Shown: piece after piece, positions 37,436 through 46,668 of the stretch
Layout of the letters: every line of letters begins with the position of its first letter
Numbering within the stretch: position 1 is the first letter of the stretch
Assembly: GCA_013215385.1 (NCBI GenBank)
Contig: JABSOY010000006.1
Span: forward strand, 124,001 to 188,000
Length of the DNA: 64,000 nt
Reading direction: 5' to 3'
Source of the DNA: Colwellia sp.
Lineage (GTDB): Bacteria > Pseudomonadota > Gammaproteobacteria > Enterobacterales > Alteromonadaceae
Position numbers and translations under genes: made by a program
The notes under the pieces: generated by a model
Told to the model about the DNA's origin: nothing
Seen by the model: only the letters and a program-made list of their open reading frames with translations
Database searches by the model: none

Positions 37436-39481
37436 TTAATCGTTCGATTCATGTTCAATAATGATAGGTAAGCTGATAATAAACTTAGCACCTACTGCAG
37501 AATGTTCGCAGCTTAGTTTACCTTGCATTAAGTGGTGTACAGCATTGTAAGCAACATTTAAGCCTAAGCCTAAATTTTTTTGCATTCCTTTGGTGGTAAA
37601 AAAAGGATTAAATATTTTTTCACGAATTTTTTCATCAACACCAGGGCCATTATCGATATAAATAATGTTGACCCTTTCCTTTACAACGTGAATTAAAATA
37701 TGTGACTCGACAATGTCAGTATCTTCTTGTTTATGATCAAAAGTGTTTTTGACTAATTGTTCTAATACTTCAAATAAAACATCAGGATAATTAACAAGTT
37801 CAATTTCATGGCCTTCAATATCGAAGATAAATTTTTTCTGGTATAAATTAGCTAACAAAGTCAATTTGTTGAGGATGAATGATTTTAGTGGGAATGACGT
37901 TAATTTCGCACCTTCGAGTTCTGCCGATATCATTTTAAAACGATGCACTAGCTCTGCCGCTTTATCACTATTGTTAGCCGAAAGGGTTATGGTTTGTTTA
38001 GCTTCATCAATAAAGGATTTAAATGCATGTACATTAAGTGTTTTGTTGATGAGCATATCTTCAAGCTTTTGAACCTTTTCTTTAATAATCGAGTTAGCGG
38101 TAATAATAACACCAAGTGGTGTGTTAAGTTGATGTGCCATACCAGAAACCAAGGTGGTCATCGCAGACATCTTTTCCGCTTCTAATAATGCTTTTTGTGT
38201 CGCATGTAGATCTGTAATTGTTTGTTTTAGTTGTCTACTTTTCTTGTTTACCTTCCTCAAAAATAACAACATAACAAGCGCTATCAGCGTAGCGAAAAAT
38301 AGAATAAGCATTATTTTCGTTTGTTGCCATTGGGCGCGTCCAGCAGCCAAAGCGTTCTTTTTTTGTAACTCAATTATATTGACTTTTTTAAGTGCTAACT
38401 CAGATATAGCAATGTAGTGACTTAGGCCTAAATTAGACTTTCGTTCGGTGAGTTTCAATTTACTCGCAGTGAAGTGCTCAGACGCATCCATCGCATTGGT
38501 TAAATCACCTACCTTTTTATAATGTGTTTTTAATACCTGATAGGCTTGCGTATATGCAGTGTAACTATTTCTTTTACTAGCTTGGGTAACAACAATATTC
38601 AGTAAATCAAGGGCACTTTGTGTATGACCTTGCGCTAACAGCACCTTAGCTAAGACTACTTTTGAAAGTAAAGACTCAATAATACTGCCATATTTTTCTC
38701 TGGTGTTGATCGCTTGTTGTAAATGTTTACTTGCTAGTACTAGCTTGCTTTCTTGTAAATAAACTTTGCCTAAGTTGTGATGTGACCATGAAGTATTTAA
38801 CGTGAGTTTATTTTTTGTATTGATTGCTAATGATTCAGTGAATTTTTCGAGGGCAAGTGTTGTTTTTCCTTGTTCGAAATAGACCTCACCAAGGTTATTC
38901 AACCCGATAGCTTTATGGGAATTTATATTATGTTTAACGGCAGATTTATAAAATCTTTCAAAGTAGCTTATTGCATCTTTTAAGCGGTGTAGTTTTAATA
39001 ATACATGGCCAAGATTGTTTTCAGCTTGGCTCGTTAAGGTACGGTTTTTTAAGGTTTGCGCTACTTGATAACTTTTTAAATAATTATCTAAACCTAACTC
39101 ATACATTTCTAAACCGATAAAATTTCTGCCCATGTAGCTGTAATAATAATAACTTAAGTAGGGCTCTGCTAACTTGTCGGCCAGATTCTTACATTGAACT
39201 AAAGTGGCGTAAGCCGCTTCAAATTCATCCGTCGTTATTTGAAATAAAGCCTTTGCGTACGTTAATCGTAGTGTTTGCTTAGTATTTAAAACGCCTTTAT
39301 ATTGAGAAAGTATATCAATAACATAAGCGATTGCTTTGTCGGGATGGGTCTCGCGCATTTTTAGCACATCGCTCCTGAGAACGTTAAATTCATCCTTGGT
39401 GAGTTGAACTGTATTTTGTGCGTTCACAGCAAGCGTAAAAACTAATGTAGTAAACCAGAAAAAAATAGGTAAAACTTTCAA
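37436..39481 (-). CDS. TPR-containing membrane sensor histidine kinase
   Basis: A 681-residue protein. Signal peptide (1-21), periplasmic TPR array (about 60-330; NNLGHVLLKLHRLKDAISYF, NNLGEVYFEQGKTTLALEKF, HHNLGKVYLQESKLVLASKHL), one membrane span at about 387-406 (IMLILFFATLIALVMLLFL), coiled coil, then a dimerisation helix with phospho-acceptor His in GMAHQLNTPLGVI (about 448-460) and an HATPase_c domain (EQLVKNTFDH, IDNGPGV, NPFFTTKG, NLGLGLNVAY). No response regulator is adjacent on the same transcript; the REC-GGDEF gene 3 kb upstream is a possible partner. It lies inside the gmk-rpoZ-spoT order. Confidence 0.88.
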   Translation of the reverse strand: MKVLPIFFWFTTLVFTLAVNAQNTVQLTKDEFNVLRSDVLKMRETHPDKAIAYVIDILSQYKGVLNTKQTLRLTYAKALFQITTDEFEAAYATLVQCKNLADKLAEPYLSYYYYSYMGRNFIGLEMYELGLDNYLKSYQVAQTLKNRTLTSQAENNLGHVLLKLHRLKDAISYFERFYKSAVKHNINSHKAIGLNNLGEVYFEQGKTTLALEKFTESLAINTKNKLTLNTSWSHHNLGKVYLQESKLVLASKHLQQAINTREKYGSIIESLLSKVVLAKVLLAQGHTQSALDLLNIVVTQASKRNSYTAYTQAYQVLKTHYKKVGDLTNAMDASEHFTASKLKLTERKSNLGLSHYIAISELALKKVNIIELQKKNALAAGRAQWQQTKIMLILFFATLIALVMLLFLRKVNKKSRQLKQTITDLHATQKALLEAEKMSAMTTLVSGMAHQLNTPLGVIITANSIIKEKVQKLEDMLINKTLNVHAFKSFIDEAKQTITLSANNSDKAAELVHRFKMISAELEGAKLTSFPLKSFILNKLTLLANLYQKKFIFDIEGHEIELVNYPDVLFEVLEQLVKNTFDHKQEDTDIVESHILIHVVKERVNIIYIDNGPGVDEKIREKIFNPFFTTKGMQKNLGLGLNVAYNAVHHLMQGKLSCEHSAVGAKFIISLPIIIEHESND

Positions 39482-39705
39482 AAAAGACCTCTGAAACTAC
39501 AACAACAACGAATAAATAGCATAGTGTAAATTGCCTTTATGTTCAATTTTCTTAGGACAGTATAGCGATATGACAAACTTTTGCCAAAGGGAAATGAAGC
39601 GTAAAAATTTAAACCATTATTATCGGAAATAAATAAATTTTTGAGGGCTGTAAAGCCGCTTTACATCACGGCATTAAGATTGTTTTCATTAGATGTTTTT
39701 GATCG

Positions 39706-40329
39706 TTAGCTCAACAATTCATTGAACATCTGTTGATGAGTAATTGTTTGTTGGCTAAGTTTTAGGCGTTGATTATTAACTATGGTGGTTAATTCACTTA
39801 ATGCTTGGTCAAAGTCGTCATTAACAATAATATAATCGAATTCATTAAAGTGTGAGCATTCAGCTTGTGCTTGTGCCATGCGTGATTGAATGATTTCTTC
39901 GCTATCTTGGCCGCGTTTATTTAAACGGTTTTCCAATTCTGCTTTTGACGGTGGGCTGATAAATATAGTGGTCACATCAGGTTTTTTCATACGTACCTGT
40001 TGCGCACCTTGCCAATCAATATCAAGAAATACATCAATGCCTTGTGCCAGTTGTATATCAATGGCGGTTTCTGAAGTACCGTAATAATTACCGAATACTT
40101 CTGCATGTTCATAAAACTCATTTTGTGTTATTTGCTGCTTGAATTTTTCCACGCTAATAAAATGATAATGTTCGCCATCATTTTCACCCAGACGAGCTTC
40201 TCTGGTAGTATGTGAAACCGATACTTGCATTACTCTACTAGAATCTTGAGATAATAGTGCTTTGATTAAACTTGACTTTCCTGCGCCGCTTGGTGCAGAC
40301 AGAATAAATAAATTACCGGGTGTTGTCAC
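39706..40329 (-). CDS. gmk: Guanylate kinase
   Basis: Phosphorylates GMP to GDP. P-loop [16 protein letters not shown] (about residues 10-25), GMP-binding [19 protein letters not shown] (about 37-55) and the [11 protein letters not shown] segment are intact. I chose GTG 40329, which gives 207 residues, exactly the E. coli length, with AAAGG 7 nt upstream; the frame runs on to an ATG at 40416 without conservation. It belongs to the gmk-rpoZ-spoT group, here interrupted by a sensor kinase gene. Confidence 0.94.
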   Translation of the reverse strand: MTTPGNLFILSAPSGAGKSSLIKALLSQDSSRVMQVSVSHTTREARLGENDGEHYHFISVEKFKQQITQNEFYEHAEVFGNYYGTSETAIDIQLAQGIDVFLDIDWQGAQQVRMKKPDVTTIFISPPSKAELENRLNKRGQDSEEIIQSRMAQAQAECSHFNEFDYIIVNDDFDQALSELTTIVNNQRLKLSQQTITHQQMFNELLS

Positions 40330-40436
40330 AATATTGCCTTTTATACTCAAGAGATGAACAAATGATTTAGCGCGCATTATAACGAATGTTAATCTATTTT
40401 CATTAATAAAAATCAAAATAGCTGTGGACTATGTCG

Positions 40437-41381
40437 TTAACTAACACCAAGGTTCATCGCATTGCGGGTACTTTCTTTTACTAAATAAAGCCGTTCATCA
40501 GCATGCTGTAATACCTGTTCAATGGAATTTTTCTCTGAAGGCAGCACTTGTACCGCACCAATGCTGATAGAAACGAATTCGGCAACATTAGAGTCTTTAT
40601 GAGTGATTTTTAGATCAGTAACCGCAGTTAAGCAAGCATGTAAAATAGTGGCTACTTGTGTTTCTGCTTGTTCACAGAAATGAAAATAAAACTCCTCTCC
40701 ACCACAACGATATATTTCGCCTTTACAGGTAAATAAAACTCTTCGTATGGCGTTCGATACTTTTCTTAAGACAATATCACCTTGTTGATGTCCATATAAG
40801 TCATTGTATTTTTTAAAGTAATCAATGTCGATTATGCCTAGTACTAAAGCCGTTTTATGGTGTTCGGCATATTGCCACAACTTCGTTATATTTGATTGCC
40901 ATTTTCTTCGATTAGGAAGTTCGGTTAAGCTGTCAACATTGGCAGATTTTTCTAATAGCTTGCGTTGACGAATGAGTTCTAAGTGGTTATGTACTCTTGC
41001 TTGCACGATGGCATAATTAAAAGGTTTTTGAATATAATCACAAGCCCCCAAAGTTAACCCTAGTTCTTCGTCTTTAACACTTTGTAGGCCGGTTATAAAA
41101 ATAACAGGAATATGAGTTAATTCAGGAATTTGTTTTAACTTAACGATTAACTCAAAACCGCTTTCTTTGGGCATGAGTACATCTAATAAAATAAGATCGG
41201 GGTGAAGAACGAGGGCTTTTTGTAAACCCTGATGAGCGCTTTTACTGACAATAACATTGTGATGTTCTTTAAAAATAGAAGCCAATATTTTTAAATTACT
41301 ATTCTCGTCGTCGATACATAAAATAGTAAATTGTTTATCGGAGCGACGCCTTTGTTCACTTATAACCACATTAGTATTCAT
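40437..41381 (-). CDS. Response regulator with GGDEF diguanylate cyclase domain
   Basis: A 314-residue PleD/WspR-like protein. REC domain: acidic pair IDDE (about 23-26), phospho-acceptor Asp in LILLDVLMP (about 67), Lys in YIQKPFN (about 118). GGDEF domain (about 150-310): DSLTELPNRRKW, DIDYFKKYNDLYGHQQGD and active site RCGGEEF, so it should make c-di-GMP. The position of the inhibitory I-site (RxxD five residues before the active site) reads TCKG, so product inhibition is probably absent. 107 bp upstream of gmk, same strand. Confidence 0.9.
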   Translation of the reverse strand: MNTNVVISEQRRRSDKQFTILCIDDENSNLKILASIFKEHHNVIVSKSAHQGLQKALVLHPDLILLDVLMPKESGFELIVKLKQIPELTHIPVIFITGLQSVKDEELGLTLGACDYIQKPFNYAIVQARVHNHLELIRQRKLLEKSANVDSLTELPNRRKWQSNITKLWQYAEHHKTALVLGIIDIDYFKKYNDLYGHQQGDIVLRKVSNAIRRVLFTCKGEIYRCGGEEFYFHFCEQAETQVATILHACLTAVTDLKITHKDSNVAEFVSISIGAVQVLPSEKNSIEQVLQHADERLYLVKESTRNAMNLGVS

Positions 41382-41434
41382 AAAATCCTTTTTATTACTA
41401 CGAAACTACCAAACGATTATGGTTAAAAATAAAC

Positions 41435-41463
41435 AAAAAAGCCAACTCATTTTGAGCTGGCTT
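41435..41463 (-). terminator. Terminator after kbl-tdh
   Basis: AAGCCA-CTCA / TGAG-TGGCTT (41439-41449 with 41453-41463, one mismatch), loop TTT, then T-run (41440-41435) on the minus strand. 44 nt past tdh. Confidence 0.8.
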
Positions 41464-41506
41464 ATAGTTGTTTGTTCTTAGGTCTGTAATGACTTAATGA
41501 AAATAG

Positions 41507-42535
41507 CTAACTTTCCCAATTCAATATGACCTTTCCGGACTGACCTGAACGCATAATATCAAAGCCTTGTTGAAAATCATCAATATCAAAATGATGAGTA
41601 ATAATCGGCGATAAATCCAAACCAGACTGGATCAAGCTTGCCATTTTATACCAAGTTTCAAACATTTCACGGCCATAAATACCCTTGATAGTTAAGCCTT
41701 TGAAGATAATTTGGCTCCAATCAATCGCCATATCTTTGCCAGGAATACCTAACATGGCAATTTTTCCGCCGTTATTCATGCTTTCTAACATGGAGGTGAA
41801 AGCCATTGGTACGCCCGACATTTCCATGCCAACATCAAAGCCCTCTGTCATGCCGAGCTCACTCATAACATCATTTAAGTTTTCTTTACTTACATTAACC
41901 GCGCGAGTGGCTCCCATCTTACGTGCTAAATCTAAGCGATATTCATTAATGTCGGTTATAACGACGTGGCGTGCACCAACATGCTTAGCTACCGCTGCAG
42001 CCATAATGCCAATGGGACCAGCGCCAGTAATAAGGACATCTTCGCCGACTAAATCAAAAGATAATGCGGTATGAACAGCATTACCAAAAGGGTCAAAAAT
42101 AGCGGCTAAATCATCAGAGATTTCATCAGGTAATTTAAACGCGTTGAAAGCAGGGATCACTAAATATTCCGCAAATGAACCTTCACGGTTAACACCAACG
42201 CCAACGGTATTACGACACAAATGGGTACGGCCACCGCGGCAGTTTCGACAATGACCACAAGTGATATGCCCTTCTCCTGATACGCGGTCACCTAAACTAA
42301 ACCCTTTTACTTCTTGACCGATACCAACTACTTCACCGGCATATTCGTGACCAACAACCATAGGTACGGGAATGGTTTTTTGCGCCCACTCATCCCAGTT
42401 ATAAATATGGATATCGGTACCGCAAATTGCCGTTTTCTTAATTTTAATTAATAAATCGTTGTGACCAAGTTTTGGCTTTACACTATCTGTCATCCAAATG
42501 CCTGGTTCGGCTTTTAACTTTGCTAATGCTTTCAT
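41507..42535 (-). CDS. tdh: L-threonine 3-dehydrogenase
   Basis: A 342-residue zinc alcohol-dehydrogenase-family enzyme (E. coli 341) that oxidises threonine to 2-amino-3-ketobutyrate. Catalytic zinc site [14 protein letters not shown] and GHEYAG (about 38-67), structural zinc [15 protein letters not shown] (about 93-107), NAD fold [15 protein letters not shown] (about 168-182). 16 bp after kbl, forming the threonine catabolic operon. Confidence 0.96.
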   Translation of the reverse strand: MKALAKLKAEPGIWMTDSVKPKLGHNDLLIKIKKTAICGTDIHIYNWDEWAQKTIPVPMVVGHEYAGEVVGIGQEVKGFSLGDRVSGEGHITCGHCRNCRGGRTHLCRNTVGVGVNREGSFAEYLVIPAFNAFKLPDEISDDLAAIFDPFGNAVHTALSFDLVGEDVLITGAGPIGIMAAAVAKHVGARHVVITDINEYRLDLARKMGATRAVNVSKENLNDVMSELGMTEGFDVGMEMSGVPMAFTSMLESMNNGGKIAMLGIPGKDMAIDWSQIIFKGLTIKGIYGREMFETWYKMASLIQSGLDLSPIITHHFDIDDFQQGFDIMRSGQSGKVILNWES

Positions 42536-42551
42536 AAAATTTCCTCAGCGA

Positions 42552-43763
42552 CTATTCGATAATCTTCATTTCTTTGCCGATACGTATAAAGGCTGAAATG
42601 GCTTTATCAAGTTGCTCTTTGGTGTGAGCTGCTGAAATTTGGGTGCGAATACGTGCTTGTCCTTTAGGTACTACAGGAAATGAAAAGCCGATAACATAAA
42701 TACCTTCTGTTAATAGTCGGCTCGCCATTTCGCTCGCCACTTTTGCATCACCTAACATAACAGGTATTATTGCGTGATCAGCACCAGCACAGGTAAAACC
42801 TGCGGATTCCATGTTTGTCCGGAAATAACGGGCATTATCTTTTAAGGTTTTACGTAACTCGCCGCCTTTGGCTAGTAAATCAATTACTGTTATAGATGCG
42901 TTAACAATGGCTGGTGCTAATGAATTAGAAAATAAGTACGGACGTGAACGTTGGCGTAACCATTCAATTGTTTCTTTTTTACCCGAAGTGTAACCGCCTG
43001 AAGCGCCACCCATGGCTTTACCTAATGTACCGGTAATAATGTCTACGCGACCCATAACTTCACAGTATTCGTGACTACCGCGACCTTCTTCACCAACAAA
43101 ACCTACTGCGTGAGAATCATCAATCATGACCAGTGCATTGTACTTGTCAGCTAAATCACAAACGGCTTTTAAGTTGGCGATAACACCGTCCATTGAAAAT
43201 ACGCCATCTGTTGCAATTAATTTAAAACGAGCGCCTGCTGCATCGGCAGCAATTAACTGTTGCTCTAAATCGCTAGCATCGTTATTGGCATAACGGTATC
43301 GCTTTGCCTTACATAAACGGACACCATCAATAATTGAAGCATGGTTTAAAGAGTCACTGATAATGGCATCTTCAGCAGTTAATAACGTTTCAAATAAACC
43401 TGCATTTGCGTCAAAACATGAAGAGTAAAGAATCGTATCTTCCATGCCTAAAAATGTACTTAATTTGGCTTCTAGCGTTTTGTGAATATCTTGTGTTCCA
43501 CAAATGAAACGTACCGACGCCATACCAAAACCATGCTCGTCTAAACCTGATTTTGCTGCCGCGATAAGTTCTGGGTGATTTGCTAGGCCCAAATAATTAT
43601 TCGCACAGAAATTTATCACCGACTCACCAGTTGCTACGGCTATGTTTGGCTGTTGCGCTGTAGTAATAATACGTTCGGCTTTATATAAGCCGTCTTCTTT
43701 AACTTGCTCAATTTGATCATTTAAATGTGCATAAAAATTTGCGTTGTTTGAAGAGTCGCTCAC
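42552..43763 (-). CDS. kbl: 2-amino-3-ketobutyrate CoA ligase (glycine C-acetyltransferase)
   Basis: A 403-residue fold-type I PLP enzyme of the alpha-oxoamine synthase family. [17 protein letters not shown] (about 46-62), [18 protein letters not shown], the aspartate [15 protein letters not shown] (about 209-223) and the PLP-Lys [14 protein letters not shown] (about 241-254) are present. Cleaves 2-amino-3-ketobutyrate to glycine and acetyl-CoA. First gene of kbl-tdh, divergent from an Lrp-type regulator. Confidence 0.96.
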   Translation of the reverse strand: MSDSSNNANFYAHLNDQIEQVKEDGLYKAERIITTAQQPNIAVATGESVINFCANNYLGLANHPELIAAAKSGLDEHGFGMASVRFICGTQDIHKTLEAKLSTFLGMEDTILYSSCFDANAGLFETLLTAEDAIISDSLNHASIIDGVRLCKAKRYRYANNDASDLEQQLIAADAAGARFKLIATDGVFSMDGVIANLKAVCDLADKYNALVMIDDSHAVGFVGEEGRGSHEYCEVMGRVDIITGTLGKAMGGASGGYTSGKKETIEWLRQRSRPYLFSNSLAPAIVNASITVIDLLAKGGELRKTLKDNARYFRTNMESAGFTCAGADHAIIPVMLGDAKVASEMASRLLTEGIYVIGFSFPVVPKGQARIRTQISAAHTKEQLDKAISAFIRIGKEMKIIE

Positions 43764-43864
43764 AACAATTCCTTATTAATAGGTTTGAATAATATTAGTA
43801 TTATTATCCTAGACGAAGATTTAAAAAAGTGACACTAGTTAGTTTTCTGGTTATTTAATTGGGT

Positions 43865-43918
43865 AAATTGACATAATACCCTGTCAAATTGACATATTTT
43901 GGGTTCTAATTGTTATAG
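43865..43918. promoter_or_regulatory. 21-bp-spaced direct repeats with TTGACA in kbl/Lrp-type intergenic region
   Basis: AAATTGACATA occurs at 43865-43875 and 43886-43896, exactly 21 bp apart (two helix turns). The second TTGACA (43889-43894) with TTATAG near 43913-43918 could be the promoter of the Lrp-type gene. Such spacing suits an Lrp/AsnC octamer; binding is inferred. Confidence 0.5.
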
Positions 43919-43933
43919 AACTACTAACGAGCG

Positions 43934-44368
43934 ATGAATATGATCACTGAAAAAGATGAAGAGTTACTGTCAATTCTACGCTGTAATGCCCGGGCAAGTG
44001 TCTCTGATATTGCCAGAGCTACAGGTGTTTCTCGAACGGCAATACAAAATAGACTGACAAAATTAGAAAATAATGGCGTGATAAAAGCTTACAGTATTGT
44101 TTTGGGCAGTGAATACAGTCATCAGTTAATTACCTCTAATGTTTCTTTAAAGGTGAACCCCAATTTAAGACAAAATATCTGTATTGCCTTGAGAAAACTA
44201 CACAGCATCAGTCATATATATTCTATCAGTGGTGAGTATGACTTATTAGTTACTATTCAAGTGAAGACATTAGAAAAGCTTAGCGAAGTCTTAAATATTG
44301 TTTGTTCGCTAGAGGGGGTTGAACGGACTAACTCATCAATTATTCTTGATACCATCTTCGAAAAATAA
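43934..44368 (+). CDS. Lrp/AsnC-family regulator, probable kbl-tdh regulator
   Basis: A 144-residue feast/famine regulator. N-terminal HTH (DEELLSILRCNARASVSDIA, TGVSRTAIQNRLTKLE, about 8-50) and C-terminal RAM effector domain (about 65-140; YSISGEYDLLVTIQVKT, VERTNSSIIL). It is divergent from kbl-tdh, which suggests control of threonine degradation; ligand not readable. ATG 43934 or ATG 43940 may be the start. Confidence 0.88.
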   Translation: MNMITEKDEELLSILRCNARASVSDIARATGVSRTAIQNRLTKLENNGVIKAYSIVLGSEYSHQLITSNVSLKVNPNLRQNICIALRKLHSISHIYSISGEYDLLVTIQVKTLEKLSEVLNIVCSLEGVERTNSSIILDTIFEK

Positions 44369-44384
44369 AGTTGAAAAGTAAGAT

Positions 44385-45209
44385 TTAATTTAAGGTGCGC
44401 TGCAGCCATAAAGCGATATTATGTGCTAAAAATTTATTTCGACGCAAAAGACTGTGCCCTTGGCTAACCCCTTTAAAGACTTGCGAAGTTGATCGACTGT
44501 CACCGTTCCATGTAAATAACTCTTGGGCAGTTAAGGTACTGCCTGAATGATGAGCTGAGCTGATAAAATAGGCAGGGATATCAATCAAATTTTTATAATG
44601 TTCTTTTTCCATATAATCCATAATGGGCGATAGGATCACAAAACTATTAATACGAATCTTTTGGGCTAAAAGCACGGCTTCGTTTACCGCGCAACCACTG
44701 GCTACAATTGATATGGGCTGTTCATTACCGACTTTTTTACGTAAATAGTTATAAGCAGAAAGAACATCTTTTTCCCAATAAGAAGTCAGAACAGCTACTT
44801 CTGCTTGGTAACCAACAATATTTTTGACTTGTGTTTTTATTGCTTGGTGGGAGAACTCAGCGGATTCACTTGCACCGAAGCCTCTGAAATCTAATGCTAA
44901 AGCATTGATGCCTTGCATTGCTAACAGCTCTCCCAACAAAGAATAACTTTTATTATCATGAGCGCAATCATGCAATAGTAATACGCCAGCGCCAGACACA
45001 TCCCCTAAGTAATAATCGGCTGATAATAAAAAATCATCATCAGTAGTAAAACTTATTTGTTGTGCTGAAGTCGGGCTACTTGCTAGTGCTGTTTGGTTAT
45101 TGGTCGGCAATGAAGATTCTTGTGCAGATAAAAAAGGCGAGGCAAGCATAATGCTGATAATAACTACCAAGTGTTTGAATAAATTAATTTTGTTAAAAGC
45201 CTTCTTCAT
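44385..45209 (-). CDS. Exported alpha/beta-hydrolase-like protein with degenerate active site
   Basis: A 274-residue protein with signal peptide (about 1-29, VVIISIMLASPFLSAQ). The fold is recognisable from GVLLLHDCAHDNKSYSLLG, ALALDFRGFGASES (about 97-110) and the C-terminal GVSQGHSLL with the expected His. The nucleophile elbow, normally G-x-S-x-G, reads ASGCAVN, and the acid position (usually GxxD) reads SSAHHSG. So Ser and Asp seem absent; Cys may act instead, or the protein binds rather than cleaves. Converges with the Lrp-type gene. Confidence 0.75.
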   Translation of the reverse strand: MKKAFNKINLFKHLVVIISIMLASPFLSAQESSLPTNNQTALASSPTSAQQISFTTDDDFLLSADYYLGDVSGAGVLLLHDCAHDNKSYSLLGELLAMQGINALALDFRGFGASESAEFSHQAIKTQVKNIVGYQAEVAVLTSYWEKDVLSAYNYLRKKVGNEQPISIVASGCAVNEAVLLAQKIRINSFVILSPIMDYMEKEHYKNLIDIPAYFISSAHHSGSTLTAQELFTWNGDSRSTSQVFKGVSQGHSLLRRNKFLAHNIALWLQRTLN

Positions 45210-45350
45210 TTTCCGACACTGTAATTTTTTTCCATTTATATAGTATAGACGATAACAAACTCAAACTGTTTTGGGTATTTTTATTGTTTGCTTTAATGGC
45301 TATTTACATCGGTATATACTGCGCTTATCAACAACTAATGAGTTTTATCT

Positions 45351-46652
45351 GTGCGTTATCAATTTTCCCTGATGTTATACCGACTTATCTCCCTCTGTTT
45401 ATTGCCCATTATTGGGTTGTTATTACTGTTTCGTTCGATTAAACAAAAGGCTTATAGACAAAGATTAAGTGAACGCTTTGGCTTTTTACCACGAGCACTT
45501 AAACCTGGAGGGATTATTGTACATGCAGCTAGCGTTGGTGAAGTTATAGCACTGAAAAGTTTTATTACTCAATTGCTTGCGGCTAAACCTAATGCTGTTA
45601 TTACCGTTACTACTTTTACGCCAACGGGCTCAGCACAAGTAAAAAAGTTGTTTGACGGCCGTGTGCAACATTGTTATCTACCGCTTGATAGTACGTTATG
45701 TGTCGCTGCTTTTTTAAACAAATTAAAGCCCCAAGCTATGGTCTTTATGGAAACAGAACTATGGCCTAACTTAATTGCGCAAAGTAAAGTTCAAGGTATT
45801 AAATTGTTGTTGATTAATGGGCGCTTATCAAAAAAGTCGATGAAAAGTTACCGCAAACTCGCATGGTTGATTACACCAACGATTAACTGTTTTGATAAAG
45901 TGCTTTGTCAAAGCCAAATTAATTATCAACATTTTTTAGCTTTAGATGCTGATACGGTTCGCTGTGAAGTGTCGGGCAATGTGAAATTTGATATCAGTAT
46001 CAGTCAAAGTGTTAAAGATAAACAAGCGGAGCTTACCCGTTTTATTGACCAAAAACGACCCGTGTGGGTAGTCGCAAGTACACATCAAGGGGATGAGACT
46101 ATAGCGCTTAATGCTTTCTCGGTGTTATTAAAGCTATGGCCGGAACTGTTACTTATTCTTGTCCCTCGTCACCCTGAACGGTTTAATGACGTTGCCAGTT
46201 TATGTACTGAACAAGGTTTTACTGTTGTTCGTCGTAGTCAGAAAGAGTTAGTAAGTAACGATACGCAAATTTGGTTACTCGACAGCTTGGGCGAATTACT
46301 ACCTACTTGTGCGTTAGCGAGCGTAGTTACCATGGGAGGTAGTTTTTCTGACATTGGTGGTCATAATCCGTTAGAGCCAGCGTTATTTAAAAAACCGATA
46401 GTGGTGGGCTCGAACATGAGTAATTTTGTTGAAGTAATGCAACAGCTGCTCGAGCAACAAGGTATCGTGCAGTTGACGCAAAACCATGATGAAAATAATG
46501 AGAAGGTTGCAGAGCATTTAGCGAAAGCGATAAACGATATTTTATCTTCGAAAGACACGCAGCAAGCATTGGGGGACAATGCCTACCACGTGGTGATGCA
46601 GAATCAAGGAGCCAGTAAACGTTCGTTGAAACAGCTCCTTAAGTTAATATAG
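45351..46652 (+). CDS. waaA: Kdo transferase WaaA
   Basis: A 433-residue GT30 glycosyltransferase that adds Kdo to lipid A precursor. N-terminal membrane anchor (about 5-27), then LKPGGIIVHAASVGEV (about 49-64) with catalytic Glu, ITVTTFTPTGSAQV, VFMETELWPNL, and the donor-binding region MGGSFSDIGGHNPLEPALFKKP (in pieces near 327-348). GTG 45351 is the likely start; ATG 45372 would remove seven residues. Kdo kinase and a GT9 gene of the LPS core lie 5 kb downstream. Confidence 0.93.
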   Translation: MRYQFSLMLYRLISLCLLPIIGLLLLFRSIKQKAYRQRLSERFGFLPRALKPGGIIVHAASVGEVIALKSFITQLLAAKPNAVITVTTFTPTGSAQVKKLFDGRVQHCYLPLDSTLCVAAFLNKLKPQAMVFMETELWPNLIAQSKVQGIKLLLINGRLSKKSMKSYRKLAWLITPTINCFDKVLCQSQINYQHFLALDADTVRCEVSGNVKFDISISQSVKDKQAELTRFIDQKRPVWVVASTHQGDETIALNAFSVLLKLWPELLLILVPRHPERFNDVASLCTEQGFTVVRRSQKELVSNDTQIWLLDSLGELLPTCALASVVTMGGSFSDIGGHNPLEPALFKKPIVVGSNMSNFVEVMQQLLEQQGIVQLTQNHDENNEKVAEHLAKAINDILSSKDTQQALGDNAYHVVMQNQGASKRSLKQLLKLI

Positions 46653-46668
46653 CTTCGTTTAGTTCAGA

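Noticed and set aside
39640-39680. Hairpin TGTAAAGCCGCTTTACA as gmk terminator
   Set aside because: The palindrome leaves hardly any loop and lacks a T-run, so terminator function is not supported.
40330-40416. N-terminal extension of guanylate kinase to ATG 40416
   Set aside because: The added 29 residues are not conserved; GTG 40329 has AAAGG at proper spacing and gives the exact 207-residue family length.
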